This document shows, in pieces, positions 7,937 through 16,508 of a stretch of DNA of 64,000 nt. The stretch is from assembly GCF_021173675.1 (NCBI RefSeq), contig NZ_JAIHON010000007.1:310001-374000 (forward strand), read 5' to 3'. The notes below the pieces were generated by a model. That model did no database searches. It saw only the letters and a program-made list of their open reading frames with translations, and was not told where the DNA came from. Made by a program: the position numbers and the translations under genes. Source of the DNA: Streptomyces lincolnensis. Its GTDB lineage: Bacteria; Actinomycetota; Actinomycetes; Streptomycetales; Streptomycetaceae. Positions within the stretch are counted from its first letter, which is position 1; each line of letters opens with the position of its first letter.

Positions 7937-9068
7937 CGGCCTTGAGCACCACGAACTTCGGGTCGCTCGCCATCAGCCTGCTGTTGCCGAACAGCCGCTT
8001 CAGCTTCAGGTGATACCCGAGATGCCGGTTGCCGATCACCCACAGCTCCCCGCCGGGCCGCAGCGCGCGCTTGGCGTCGGTGAACATCCGCCACGCCGTC
8101 GCGTCCGTCGTCGCCTGGTGGGAGTGGAACGGCGGATTGTTCAGCACCAGGTCGACACTGCCGGCCGGGACGCCCGCCAGCCCGTCCCCGACCCGGAACT
8201 CCGCGTGCCCCGGCACGCCGTTCGCCCGGTACGTCGCCTCCGCCGAGGCCACCGCCGGGAACGACTCGTCCACGAACAGCACCTCGGCCTCGGGATCGGC
8301 CAGCGCGACGGCCGTGCCGACGACTCCGTTGCCGCACCCGAGGTCCACCACCCGGGCGCCCTTCGTCTCCGGCAGGTGCTGGAGGAGGAACCGGGTGCCC
8401 ACGTCCAGCCGGTCGGCGCAGAAGACCCCCGCGTGATTGACGACCGTACGCCCCGACACCACTCCGATGCCGTCGGGCAGCGTGTAGCTGTACGGCCAGG
8501 GGCTGCCGGCCGGCTTCGCCGACGGCGCGGGAGTGGTGAGGATCAGCCGGGCCTTCTTCTCGGCGAGCGAGGTCCGCGTCGGCCCCAGGATCCGCTCGAA
8601 CAGCTTCAGCGTCGAGGTGTGGATCTCCTTCACCATCCCGGTGCCGACGACGACCGTGCCCGCGTGCACCGAGGGCGCCAACCGCAGCAGCTGGTCCTCC
8701 AGCAGCGCCAGGCTCTTCGGTACCCGCACCAGCAGCACGTCGATCCGGGCGGGCGGGGTGTCCCGCGTGGTCAGCAGCTCGACCGCGCCCGGCTCCACTG
8801 CGCTCCGGGCGAGGTTGGCCCGCGTCGCCTCCTGGGTGAGGTACGAGTCGGTGATCTGCGTCGGCCGGTGCGCCGCGAGCGCCGTGACCAGCGCGCCCCA
8901 GCGGTCACCGACCACCACGACCGTGCCGGACAGCTCCACCCCCTCCTCGGCGAGGTGCCGCAGCAGGTACTCGTCGGAGGCGTCCCAGGCACGCAGCCTG
9001 TCGCGCGGATCCTCCGGAAATCGGGCTAGCGCGAGCTCGCCCCAGGGGGTCTTCATACGGTCGTCCAT
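7926..9068 (-). CDS. RlmG/RsmC-like rRNA (guanine-N2)-methyltransferase
   Basis: A 380-residue two-domain methyltransferase. The N-terminal half (to about residue 190) is the degenerate domain typical of RsmC/RlmG. The C-terminal half has the SAM motif VVDLGCGNGVVGTAVAL (about residues 238-254), the acidic VLFVDES, and the catalytic NPPFH (about 310) used by N2-guanine methyltransferases. In E. coli, RlmG methylates G1835 of 23S rRNA and RsmC methylates G1207 of 16S rRNA; which base is used here cannot be told. Start ATG 9068 lies only 28 bases from the stop of the upstream TnpB gene on the same strand, so the mobile element may have displaced its original promoter. Confidence 0.87.
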   Translation of the reverse strand: MDDRMKTPWGELALARFPEDPRDRLRAWDASDEYLLRHLAEEGVELSGTVVVVGDRWGALVTALAAHRPTQITDSYLTQEATRANLARSAVEPGAVELLTTRDTPPARIDVLLVRVPKSLALLEDQLLRLAPSVHAGTVVVGTGMVKEIHTSTLKLFERILGPTRTSLAEKKARLILTTPAPSAKPAGSPWPYSYTLPDGIGVVSGRTVVNHAGVFCADRLDVGTRFLLQHLPETKGARVVDLGCGNGVVGTAVALADPEAEVLFVDESFPAVASAEATYRANGVPGHAEFRVGDGLAGVPAGSVDLVLNNPPFHSHQATTDATAWRMFTDAKRALRPGGELWVIGNRHLGYHLKLKRLFGNSRLMASDPKFVVLKAVKR

Positions 9069-9096
9069 CGTGCGCCCAGGCTAGCCGAGCCGCAGC

Positions 9097-10734
9097 TCAC
9101 CGTTCCTGATCAGTGAGCAGGAGTGAGTCTTGGACCCATACCTGGTCACTGCGGACACCCCGAACGGTTTTGGATGTCCTGGTCACCCGCGTACGCGCCG
9201 CGTCCGGCGGCACGGATCGTGTCCGTGGTCCGGGGATGCGGGGGCGGGGCCCCTCACGCCCAGGGGCACGCCGGTCGGCCTGGACGGTCCGATGCCCGTG
9301 CACATCGCTCCGGTGTGCACGGGGCGGTGCCGTCCGTCGCCGGATCGGATGCCCTTGGGCGCGTCGCCCGATCGCGATGCTCGCCGCATCGTGCCGGGTG
9401 GTCCTACGGATGGGGCCGGTCATCGGCTTCTGCCAGTGCTGGGCGCCCCACTTGCTGGTGTAGGCCGGGTCCACGGCGATGACCGCGATACCGGTGGCGT
9501 CGGCCATGGAGGTTAGTCGGGCGCGGAGCCCGCTGGTGGGCATGCCGGAGATGAGCTGCCTGAAGCGGCGCTTGCGTCCGTGCTTCTCTCTGGTTTTCTC
9601 GGTCTGGAAGTCGAGGTCTTCAACCGCGATGGCCTTGACGCCGCAGCTCTTGGCCCAGTTCAGCAGCCGTGTGAGGGCGTGCCGTACCTGGGCGTCGCGG
9701 TGCTGGGCGGTGCCGGACAGGTCGTAGCAGAACCGGCGCGGCCGACCGATCGGGTTGCCGTGCGTGTCCAGGCGCCATGCGGCGAGGTGGTCGGCGTTGG
9801 TGTCCACGCCGATCACGCCATCGGCCAGGGCAGCATCGAGCGGGATGGTCTGGGTGGGCGGGATCTGCCAGGAGGCGTCGATGTACCAGCGCCCGCGCCC
9901 GGTGTCGTAGTGGAGGCGGTAGGCCACGGCCCGGTTGGCCTCCACGCGGTCGGCCCATTCCTGTTCCCGGTGTGGGAACCGTACCTTCGCAGCGAGTACG
10001 TAGCGGCCGTGTTTGGCGTTGGACAGGTCGGCGAGTGGGGCGGGGAGCTTGATCGACACTTCGCCCTCGGGCGTGATGCGGATCGTCTCGTTGCCGAACC
10101 TTTTCCCCGACTCGCCGTCCGCCTTGAGGAACCAGCGTGAGGCTTCCCAGCGTTCGTGCCACTCGTCCTCGGTGCATTGCGCTTGCTTGAGGTTGTGGCG
10201 GGTGCCCAGTAGACGTTTACCGCCGCGTACCACATGCACACGTCCGGCTGCTGTGTCGGCTTGAACGCGGTCGAGCCGGTCCTCCAGCACATGCAGCCGT
10301 CGCGTCTTGTTAAACCACTCGTGCGCGGAGCGGTATCCGCCGGGGGCGCGTTTGCTTGCCTTCTCCCCGACCGGCAACGACAGCCGGTGCCGGATCGTCG
10401 TGATACCGGCTTCGAGGGACTGCACATGTGCGGCCTGGCCACGCCGGGCGAGCGCCCACTGGTCATGCGTAGCCTTCGTGATCGAACCGGCCCACCTGGA
10501 CGACGACTCGGCCGTCAGGTCCCGCTTACGGGCCGCCCATGACTGGGTGGAGTGCTCCAGGCCGTCCATGCAACGCGCTTTGAGGTCCTTCGAGGCGAGC
10601 GAGCCCAGGTGCGCACCTACCAGGCGCAGAACCTTCTCATCCGCGGGCGTGAGGTCCCCCAGCCGGGTACGTACCGCAACGCCGGACGGGCCGAGAGCGA
10701 CGAACGGCGCGGCAATCGGGCGGAGGTCAGCCAT
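9097..10734 (-). CDS. tnpB: TnpB, IS607-associated RNA-guided RuvC-type nuclease
   Basis: A 545-residue TnpB. The N-terminal wedge/REC part runs to about residue 290. The RuvC-like core then shows Asp311 (GVDTNADH), Glu372 (IAVEDLDF) and Asp449 (TRHDAASIAIG), so the D-E-D catalytic set looks complete. The usual CxxC...CxxC zinc ribbon between the second and third motif is not visible, as in many streptomycete IS607 TnpBs. The last 85 residues are Arg/Pro-rich, and the end of the reading frame overlaps the element's terminal repeat. Known TnpBs cut DNA guided by a right-end (omega) RNA. The gene overlaps the tnpA stop by eight bases, indicating translational coupling. Confidence 0.88.
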   Translation of the reverse strand: MADLRPIAAPFVALGPSGVAVRTRLGDLTPADEKVLRLVGAHLGSLASKDLKARCMDGLEHSTQSWAARKRDLTAESSSRWAGSITKATHDQWALARRGQAAHVQSLEAGITTIRHRLSLPVGEKASKRAPGGYRSAHEWFNKTRRLHVLEDRLDRVQADTAAGRVHVVRGGKRLLGTRHNLKQAQCTEDEWHERWEASRWFLKADGESGKRFGNETIRITPEGEVSIKLPAPLADLSNAKHGRYVLAAKVRFPHREQEWADRVEANRAVAYRLHYDTGRGRWYIDASWQIPPTQTIPLDAALADGVIGVDTNADHLAAWRLDTHGNPIGRPRRFCYDLSGTAQHRDAQVRHALTRLLNWAKSCGVKAIAVEDLDFQTEKTREKHGRKRRFRQLISGMPTSGLRARLTSMADATGIAVIAVDPAYTSKWGAQHWQKPMTGPIRRTTRHDAASIAIGRRAQGHPIRRRTAPPRAHRSDVHGHRTVQADRRAPGREGPRPRIPGPRTRSVPPDAARTRVTRTSKTVRGVRSDQVWVQDSLLLTDQER

Positions 10735-11302
10735 GTTCAGCGGCCTCCAGTGCCTTGCGGGCGCGGTTCTTCGCCGACCTGCGCCCGTACAGGCGGGCGC
10801 AGAACGAGGTCAGCACCTCCACCATGTCCCGCACCAGGTCGTCCTCGATCTCGCTGTCGTCCAGTACCAGCAGGCGACGGCCCGTCGCGGACAAGGCGGC
10901 CTCGACCAGCTCGACGTTCATCCGGCCCAGCCGGTCCTTGCGCTCCACCACCACGCAGGTCACGTTCGGGTCGGCCAGCAGACGCCGGGCCCTGGAACGG
11001 CAGCCGTTCATCCCGGACGCGGTCTCCGCCTCCACACGAACGACTCGGTGACCGGCCTTCGCCGCCCATGCCGACAGCCGAGCGACCTGGCGTTCCAGAT
11101 CGGTCTTCTGATCATGCGAGGACACGCGGGCATACAGGCCCAGGCCTCCGACGGCTTCGGGCGTGGCGTTCGCGTCGACGTTCACCAGGATCGTGCGTGG
11201 CCCGACCCGCTGAGCCGGTACCGGCAACGTCCCCTCACGGAACCAGCGATACGCGGTCTGCGGATGCACACCCTGCGTCTTCGCCCATTCCGTCAGATTC
11301 AC
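10727..11302 (-). CDS. tnpA: TnpA, IS607-type serine recombinase
   Basis: A 191-residue recombinase. The N-terminus is a MerR-like helix-turn-helix (TEWAKTQGVHPQTAYRWFREG, near residues 4-24). The catalytic domain then begins GLYARVSSHDQKTDLERQ, giving the nucleophilic serine at about residue 61-62, followed by EAETASGMNG and VVVERKDRLGR. The order HTH first, catalysis second is reversed relative to resolvases and is diagnostic of IS607 transposases. They move circular intermediates with little target specificity. It starts with GTG at 11302 and overlaps tnpB. Confidence 0.92.
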   Translation of the reverse strand: MNLTEWAKTQGVHPQTAYRWFREGTLPVPAQRVGPRTILVNVDANATPEAVGGLGLYARVSSHDQKTDLERQVARLSAWAAKAGHRVVRVEAETASGMNGCRSRARRLLADPNVTCVVVERKDRLGRMNVELVEAALSATGRRLLVLDDSEIEDDLVRDMVEVLTSFCARLYGRRSAKNRARKALEAAEHG

Positions 11303-11405
11303 GCTCTGACAACGACACTCACTCCTACATGGTTACGCTCACTCACTCGGCTTCGAGGACCAGCGGGTGAAGGCCGCCGCCCGGGCCCGAGGCAGGATGG
11401 ACACC

Positions 11406-12047
11406 ATGGACGCCGAGCTGTTCCCGAGGCCCCGCCGGCAGATCGCTCCCGGTGCGGTGCACGTCCCCGGCTGGCTGGACACCGACCGCCAGCGCGAGCT
11501 GCTGGCCGCCTGCCGCGACTGGGCCCGCCCGCCGGCCGGCCTGCGCACCGTCCGCACACCCGGCGGCGGCACCATGACCGCCCGCCAGGTGTGCCTCGGT
11601 TGGCACTGGTATCCGTACGGCTACGCCCGCACGGTCGTCGACGGCGACGGCACCCCGGTGAAACCGTTCCCCGACCGACTGGGGGAGCTGGGCCGGCAGG
11701 CCGTGCACGACGCCCTGGGCGAGGAGACGGCCGGGTACGACATCGCGCTGATCAACTTCTACGACGCCGACGCCCGCATGGGCATGCACCGTGACAGCGA
11801 CGAGAAGTCCGACGCCCCGGTGGTCTCCCTGAGCCTCGGCGACACCTGCGTCTTCCGCTTCGGCAACACCGAGACCCGCACCCGGCCGTACACGGACGTC
11901 GAACTGCGCAGCGGCGACCTGTTCGTCTTCGGCGGCCCCTCCCGGCTCTCCTACCACGGCGTACCCCGGGTGCACGCCGGTACCGCGCCACCGGAGTTGG
12001 GACTGACCGGGCGGCTGAACATCACGCTGCGGGTCAGTGGCCTGTAG
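11406..12047 (+). CDS. AlkB-like 2-oxoglutarate/Fe(II)-dependent dioxygenase
   Basis: A 213-residue protein with the AlkB fold. The iron ligands are visible as MGMHRDSDE (the HxD pair) and SYHGVPRVH (distal His). The 2-oxoglutarate arginine lies in the C-terminal GRLNITLRVS. NFYDADARMGMH and VSLSLGDTCVFRFG are classic AlkB strings. AlkB enzymes remove methyl or other alkyl groups from damaged bases in DNA or RNA by oxidation. Start ATG 11406 follows AGGATGG nine bases upstream; ATG 11397 is an alternative. The IS607 element ends close upstream, so expression may be affected. Confidence 0.88.
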   Translation: MDAELFPRPRRQIAPGAVHVPGWLDTDRQRELLAACRDWARPPAGLRTVRTPGGGTMTARQVCLGWHWYPYGYARTVVDGDGTPVKPFPDRLGELGRQAVHDALGEETAGYDIALINFYDADARMGMHRDSDEKSDAPVVSLSLGDTCVFRFGNTETRTRPYTDVELRSGDLFVFGGPSRLSYHGVPRVHAGTAPPELGLTGRLNITLRVSGL

Positions 12048-12083
12048 GCGGCCGTACGTGCGGATCATGGGAGACTCGCCCTC

Positions 12084-13322
12084 ATGAGCGGGAAGGCGGA
12101 CCCCCGGACGGCGGGGGAAGGGACCACCTCCAGGACGCGGTTGGACCGGGGACGCGGTGCGCTCGGGCCCGCGCTGGAGCTCGTGCACACCGGACGCGCG
12201 CCGACCCGCGCGGTGCTCACCGCCGAACTCGGGGTGACCCGGGCCACGGCCGGTGCGGTCGCCGCCGAGCTGGAGGCGCTCGGGCTGATCCGGGTGGACG
12301 CCAGGCCCGGTGCGGCGGCCGGCTCCCAGGGACGCCCCTCGCACCGGCTCGCCGTCGCCGAGGACGGTCCGGTGGTGCTGGCCGCGCAGGTGCACGCCGA
12401 CGGCTTCCGGGCGGCCCTCGTCGGCCTGGGCGGCCGTATCGTCGCCACCGCGCCCGGCTGCGAGACCGTCGACGCCGACCCGGCCAAGGTGCTCATGTCC
12501 GTCGTCGAGGCCGGTGCCGAACTGCTGCGCACCACCGGACGCCGCTGCGTCGGCGCCGGGCTCGCCGTGCCGTCCGCGGTCGCCGAACCGGACGGACTCG
12601 CCCTGAACCCGCTGCACCTGGCCTGGCCCGTCGGCGCGCCGGTCCGCCGCCTCTTCGAGGAGTGCGTGCGGACGGCCGGCATCACCGGTCCGGCCTTCGC
12701 GGGCAACGACGTCAACCTCGCCGCCCTCGCCGAGCACCGGCACGGCGCCGGGCGGGGAGCCCGGGACCTGCTGTGCGTCGCCACCGGACACCGGGGCGTC
12801 GGCGGCGCGCTGGTCCTGGACGGCCGCCTGCACACCGGGAGTTCGGGCCTGGCCCTGGAGGTCGGCCACCTCACCGTCAACCCCGAGGGCCGCCCCTGCC
12901 ACTGCGGCAGCCGCGGCTGCCTCGACGTCGAGGCCGACCCGCTGGCCTTCCTCACCGCCGCCGGACGCGACCCGGGCCCCGAGGTCAGCCTCCTCCACCA
13001 GTCCAACGACCTGGTCCGCAACCACTACGACGACCCGGCGATCCGCACCGCCGCCGAGGCCCTCATCGACCGGCTCGGCCTGGGCCTCGCGGGCCTGGTC
13101 AACATCCTCAACCCGGACCGCATCATCCTCGGCGGCCTCCACCGCTTCCTCCTCGAAGCCGACCCGGAACGGCTGCGCGCCGTCGTCGCCGAGCGCAGCC
13201 TGTGGGGTCAGAGCGGCGGCGTCCCCATCCTGGCGTGCACCCTCGACCACAACAGCCTCGTCGGCGCGGCCGAGCTGGCGTGGCAGCCGGTCCTGGACGA
13301 CCCGCTGGGCGCGCTGACCTGA
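12084..13322 (+). CDS. ROK-family transcriptional regulator
   Basis: A 412-residue ROK protein of the repressor type. The N-terminal winged helix (about residues 30-75) has AVLTAELGVTRATAGAVAAELEALGLI. The C-terminal sugar-kinase-like fold contains FAGNDVNLAALAEH, TGHRGVGGALVLDG and the zinc-binding motif CHCGSRGCLDVEA (about residues 272-284) that defines ROK proteins. It ends NILNPDRIILGG. Members repress sugar-utilisation genes and release DNA on binding sugar. No transport genes flank it, so its target is not evident. It lies downstream of the AlkB-like gene in the same direction with a 36-base gap. Confidence 0.9.
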   Translation: MSGKADPRTAGEGTTSRTRLDRGRGALGPALELVHTGRAPTRAVLTAELGVTRATAGAVAAELEALGLIRVDARPGAAAGSQGRPSHRLAVAEDGPVVLAAQVHADGFRAALVGLGGRIVATAPGCETVDADPAKVLMSVVEAGAELLRTTGRRCVGAGLAVPSAVAEPDGLALNPLHLAWPVGAPVRRLFEECVRTAGITGPAFAGNDVNLAALAEHRHGAGRGARDLLCVATGHRGVGGALVLDGRLHTGSSGLALEVGHLTVNPEGRPCHCGSRGCLDVEADPLAFLTAAGRDPGPEVSLLHQSNDLVRNHYDDPAIRTAAEALIDRLGLGLAGLVNILNPDRIILGGLHRFLLEADPERLRAVVAERSLWGQSGGVPILACTLDHNSLVGAAELAWQPVLDDPLGALT

Positions 13323-13470
13323 CGCGGGGTGTGAGGCCGGTGGGGTGGCGGAAGCAGCGGCCGAATCCGGCGGCTCCGGGGAGTGTCGCCTGCCGACCAT
13401 CACATGTCCGCAGTGCACCACTCTGTGTGCCGGTCGCGACGAGAGGATGGTGGCGCCCCCCTGTGATCGG

Positions 13471-13524
13471 CGGCTCCGGACTCAGCAGCAGTCCGGAGCC
13501 GTACCCAGACACAGTCCGGAGCCG
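13471..13524. terminator. 12-bp perfect hairpin with an extra copy of one arm
   Basis: CGGCTCCGGACT (13471-13482) pairs perfectly with AGTCCGGAGCCG (13490-13501) over a seven-base loop. A second copy of the right arm lies at 13513-13524, so two mutually exclusive hairpins can form. The position after the ROK gene suits a terminator; the duplicated arm could also work as an attenuator for the gene starting at 13572. Confidence 0.5.
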
Positions 13525-13571
13525 TACTCAGCAGCAGTCGCCCGTACTCAGAGCAAGGACAGAGAACGCCC

Positions 13572-13997
13572 ATGCACACCATGTCGACCGAGGAATGGCA
13601 CGCCTTCGTCACCCGCGGCGCGCCCACCGGCCGGTTCGCCACCGTCGGGGCCGACGGCACCCCGAACATCGCCCCCGTCTGGTACGTCTTCGACGGCCGG
13701 GACTTCCTGTTCACCACGGGCGGCGCCACGGCCAAGGCCCGCAACCTGCGCCGCAACCCCCGCGCCTCCCTGTGCGTCGCCGACGACGCCCCGCCCTTCG
13801 CCTACGTCGAGGTGCGCGGGGACGTGACGCTCAGCGAGGATATGGACGAACTCCTCGACGTCGCGACCCGGGCCGGCGCCCGGTACATGGGCCCGGAGCA
13901 GGCCGAGGACTTCGGCAGGCGCAACGCCGTCCCCGGCGAGGTCGTCGTCCGCCTGCACCCCGACAAGGTGATCGCGTACGGCGGCATCACCGACTGA
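13572..13997 (+). CDS. PPOX-class F420/FMN-dependent oxidoreductase
   Basis: A 141-residue split-barrel protein of the pyridoxamine-5-phosphate-oxidase-like superfamily. Family strings are GRFATVGADGTPNIAPVWYVFDG (strands 1-2 of the barrel), TAKARNLRRNPRASLCVADD, which binds the cofactor phosphates, and YVEVRGDVTL. Actinobacterial proteins of this size usually bind F420 or flavin and reduce small molecules or act as PNPOx-like enzymes. Start could also be ATG 13581. The gene stands just upstream of rarA with a short gap; no shared role is obvious. Confidence 0.85.
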   Translation: MHTMSTEEWHAFVTRGAPTGRFATVGADGTPNIAPVWYVFDGRDFLFTTGGATAKARNLRRNPRASLCVADDAPPFAYVEVRGDVTLSEDMDELLDVATRAGARYMGPEQAEDFGRRNAVPGEVVVRLHPDKVIAYGGITD

Positions 13998-14032
13998 CGC
14001 ACACCCGCCCACGCGCAGACACGGACCCCTCC

Positions 14033-15352
14033 ATGAGGCACGAAGAACAGACACCGTCCCTGTTCGAGGACGACACGCAGCGTCCGCTGGCCGACCGGAT
14101 GCGTCCGCGCACCCTGGAGGAGGTCGTCGGGCAGGAACACCTGCTCGCGCCCGACGCTCCCCTGGGACGCATGGTGGAGCAGGGGCGGCTGGTGTCGGCG
14201 GTCCTGTGGGGGCCGCCAGGATGCGGGAAGACCACCATCGCCCGGCTCCTGGCACAGCGGACCGACCTGGTCTTCGAACCGCTGTCGGCCACCTTCTCCG
14301 GCGTCGCCGACCTCAGGAAGGTCTTCGAGGCGGCCCGTCGCAGGCGCGAGCTGGGCCGGGGCACCCTGCTGTTCGTCGACGAGATCCACCGGTTCAACCG
14401 GGCGCAGCAGGACAGCTTCCTGCCGTACGTGGAGGACGGCACGGTCGTCCTGGTCGGGGCCACCACCGAGAACCCCAGCTTCGAACTGAACGGCGCCCTG
14501 CTCTCCCGCTGCCGCGTCTTCGTCCTCCAACGCCTCGACACCGCCGCCCTGGACACCCTGATCGCCCGCGCCGAGCAGCTCACCGGGCGCGAGCTGCCGC
14601 TGGACGACGAGGCCCGCCGGTCCCTGCTCGCCATGGCGGACGGCGACGGCCGGTTCCTGCTCAACATGGTCGAGCAGCTCCAGTCGCTGCCCGCCGGCAC
14701 ACCGCCGCTGGACACCGCCGCGCTCACCGAGCAGATCCAGCGGCGTGCCCCGCTGTACGACAAGGCCCAGGAGAGCCACTACAACCTGATCTCGGCGCTG
14801 CACAAGTCGATGCGCGGCTCCGACCCCGACGCGGCCCTGTACTGGCTCGCCCGCATGCTCGACGGCGGCGAGGACCCCCTCTACATCGCCCGCCGCCTCG
14901 TACGCTTCGCGAACGAGGACATCGGCACGGCCGACCCCCAGGCGGTGCAGCAGGCCCTGGCCGCCTGGGACGTGTACGAACGCCTCGGCTCGCCCGAGGG
15001 GGAACTGGCGATCGCCCAGGCCGTCACCTACCTGGCGACCGCCCCCAAGTCCATCGCGGTCTACCGGGCGTTCGGCGCCGCACAGCAGCGCGCACGCCGA
15101 ACCGGCTCGCTGATGCCACCGGCGCACATCCTCAACGCCCCCACCCGGCTCATGAAGGACATCGGCTACGGCGAGGGCTACCAGTACGACCCCGACGTAC
15201 CGGAAGGGTTCTCCGGCGCCGACTACTTCCCCGACGACATGGACCGCGAGACCTACTACCACCCCACCGGGAGCGGCTACGAGGAGCAGATCCGCCGACG
15301 CCTGGATCGGTGGTCGGCGCTGCGCGGCGAACGTCGGGACAACGAGGACTGA
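14033..15352 (+). CDS. rarA: Replication-associated recombination protein RarA (MgsA/WRNIP1 family)
   Basis: A 439-residue AAA+ ATPase of the clamp-loader-related RarA family. The N-terminus has LADRMRPRTLEEVVGQEHLL, Walker A is GPPGCGKT (residues 60-67), Walker B is LLFVDEIHRFN (about 112-122), and sensor 1 is VGATTENPSFELN. The C-terminal oligomerisation part includes YDKAQESHYNLISALHKSMRGSDPDAALYWLARML, the hallmark of RarA. The protein acts at stalled replication forks. Length and motifs are complete. It follows the PPOX gene by 35 bases and may be cotranscribed. Confidence 0.93.
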   Translation: MRHEEQTPSLFEDDTQRPLADRMRPRTLEEVVGQEHLLAPDAPLGRMVEQGRLVSAVLWGPPGCGKTTIARLLAQRTDLVFEPLSATFSGVADLRKVFEAARRRRELGRGTLLFVDEIHRFNRAQQDSFLPYVEDGTVVLVGATTENPSFELNGALLSRCRVFVLQRLDTAALDTLIARAEQLTGRELPLDDEARRSLLAMADGDGRFLLNMVEQLQSLPAGTPPLDTAALTEQIQRRAPLYDKAQESHYNLISALHKSMRGSDPDAALYWLARMLDGGEDPLYIARRLVRFANEDIGTADPQAVQQALAAWDVYERLGSPEGELAIAQAVTYLATAPKSIAVYRAFGAAQQRARRTGSLMPPAHILNAPTRLMKDIGYGEGYQYDPDVPEGFSGADYFPDDMDRETYYHPTGSGYEEQIRRRLDRWSALRGERRDNED

Positions 15353-15397
15353 CGAAACCCGTCAGACCCGTCCAGGCGCCCCGGGTAGGCTCGGAGC

Positions 15398-15853
15398 ATG
15401 CGGATCTCCGTCTCCTCCGACATGGACGAGCCCGTGGCGCGCAGCCTCCTGGCGGAACTGCGCACTCGCGGCCACGAGGTGAGTACGCACGGCGCGCTGG
15501 CCCCCGGCGACGACCCCCGGTGGGCCGTGTGCTCGGAGGCCGCGGCCCGCGAGGTCGCCGCCGGCACGGCCGACCAGGCCGTCGTGTGCTGCTGGACCGG
15601 CACCGGCGCCTCGATCGCCGCGAACAAGGTCCCCGGCGTCCGCGCCGCCCTGTGCACGGACGCGTACACCGCGAACGGCGCCCGCCGTTGGAACGACGCC
15701 AACGTCCTCGCCCTCAGCCTGCGCCTGACCTCCGAACCCCTGCTCAAGGAAATCCTCGACGCCTGGTTCACCGCCGAGGCCGGCGGCGACGCCGAGGACC
15801 GGGAGAACGTGGCCCACGTGGGGCGGCTGGACTCCGCCAGGACGGAGCCCTGA
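15398..15853 (+). CDS. RpiB/LacAB-family sugar-phosphate isomerase
   Basis: A 151-residue protein of the RpiB/LacA/LacB fold. Typical strings are MRISVSSDMDEP at the start, VVCCWTGTGASIAANKVPGVRAALCTDAYTA (containing the family GTGxGxxIAANK phosphate-binding segment), and RRWNDANVLALSLRLTSE. The classical catalytic cysteine of RpiB corresponds to one of the residues in this region. Enzymes of this family interconvert ribose or other aldose and ketose 5/6-phosphates. A separate housekeeping RpiB is usual in streptomycetes, so this may use another sugar phosphate. Confidence 0.85.
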   Translation: MRISVSSDMDEPVARSLLAELRTRGHEVSTHGALAPGDDPRWAVCSEAAAREVAAGTADQAVVCCWTGTGASIAANKVPGVRAALCTDAYTANGARRWNDANVLALSLRLTSEPLLKEILDAWFTAEAGGDAEDRENVAHVGRLDSARTEP

Positions 15854-15878
15854 GTCCGGCCCGATCAGGAAGGTGAGT

Positions 15879-16442
15879 ATGACCACGACATCCCACCCCC
15901 GACCGCAGACCCCCGCCGGCAAGGTGCTCTGGCACTTCACGATGTCGCTCGACGGCTTCATCGCGGGCCCGAACCACTCCTTCGACTGGCTGTCCGGGGT
16001 CACCGGGCGGCCGGGCCTGGAGGAGGAATACGGTGCGACCTGCGGCGCCGTGATCGGCGGCCGGGACAGCTATGACGTGCTGCCCGACGCCCGCCCCTAC
16101 AGCGACTCCTGGAAGGGCCGCGTCTTCATCCTCACCCACCACCCCGAGGACGCGGCGCCGGCGGCCGACGTCACCTTCTTGTCCTGCGACGTCGCCGAGG
16201 CCGTACGGATCGCGCTGGACGCCGCGGACGGCAAGAACGTCGAGGTGCAGTCGGCCAAGATCGGGGCACAGCTGCTCGAACGCGGCCTGATCGACGAGAT
16301 CGACCTGCACATCGCGCCGGTCCTGCTCGGCGACGGAATCCGCCTGTTCGACAACCCCGGCGGCGCGCCGGTGCGCCTCACACGCGAACACGACGGCGAC
16401 CCGAACGCGGTGCTCACCGTGCGCTTCCACCCCGTGCGCTGA
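15879..16442 (+). CDS. Dihydrofolate reductase-family protein (RibD C-terminal type)
   Basis: A 187-residue protein of the RibD-C/DHFR-like superfamily. Visible features are WHFTMSLDGFIAGPNHSFDWL at the N-terminus (typical MSLDGFIAG), GAVIGGRDSYDVL, RVFILTHHP and the C-terminal IDEIDLHIAPVLLGDGIRLF, which closes the NADPH fold. Such stand-alone proteins are annotated as deaminase/reductase or DHFR-like oxidoreductases and their substrates are mostly unknown. ATG 15879 was chosen because AGGAAGG lies six bases upstream; the GTG at 15873 would sit on top of that site. Confidence 0.85.
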   Translation: MTTTSHPRPQTPAGKVLWHFTMSLDGFIAGPNHSFDWLSGVTGRPGLEEEYGATCGAVIGGRDSYDVLPDARPYSDSWKGRVFILTHHPEDAAPAADVTFLSCDVAEAVRIALDAADGKNVEVQSAKIGAQLLERGLIDEIDLHIAPVLLGDGIRLFDNPGGAPVRLTREHDGDPNAVLTVRFHPVR

Positions 16443-16508
16443 GCGTGCCGGCCCACAGGGTCGACTACTGCTCCCGCGGCTGTCAGTGGTCACCGTTAGC
16501 CTGCGCGC

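Larger units (their letters stand above)
9097..11330 (-). mobile_element. IS607-family insertion element (TnpA serine recombinase + TnpB)
   Basis: Two overlapping minus-strand genes, a MerR-HTH/serine recombinase (tnpA) and tnpB, form the standard IS607 layout. Short subterminal repeats mark the ends: AGGAGTGAGT at 9119-9128 and its reverse complement ACTCACTCCT at 11317-11326, with a further CACTCACTC just outside the latter. IS607 elements make no target duplication and have poorly defined ends, so the borders given are approximate. The element separates the rRNA methyltransferase gene from the AlkB-like gene. Confidence 0.85.

Noticed and set aside
9097..10734. TnpB as a dead remnant because the zinc ribbon is not visible
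   Set aside because: Asp311, Glu372 and Asp449 are all in context. Lack of a CxxC ribbon is common in IS607 TnpBs of streptomycetes.
12662..14033. Very long plus-strand frame continuing into rarA
   Set aside because: The first part is a shadow of the ROK gene in another frame, full of Arg and Pro. Real RarA begins at 14033.
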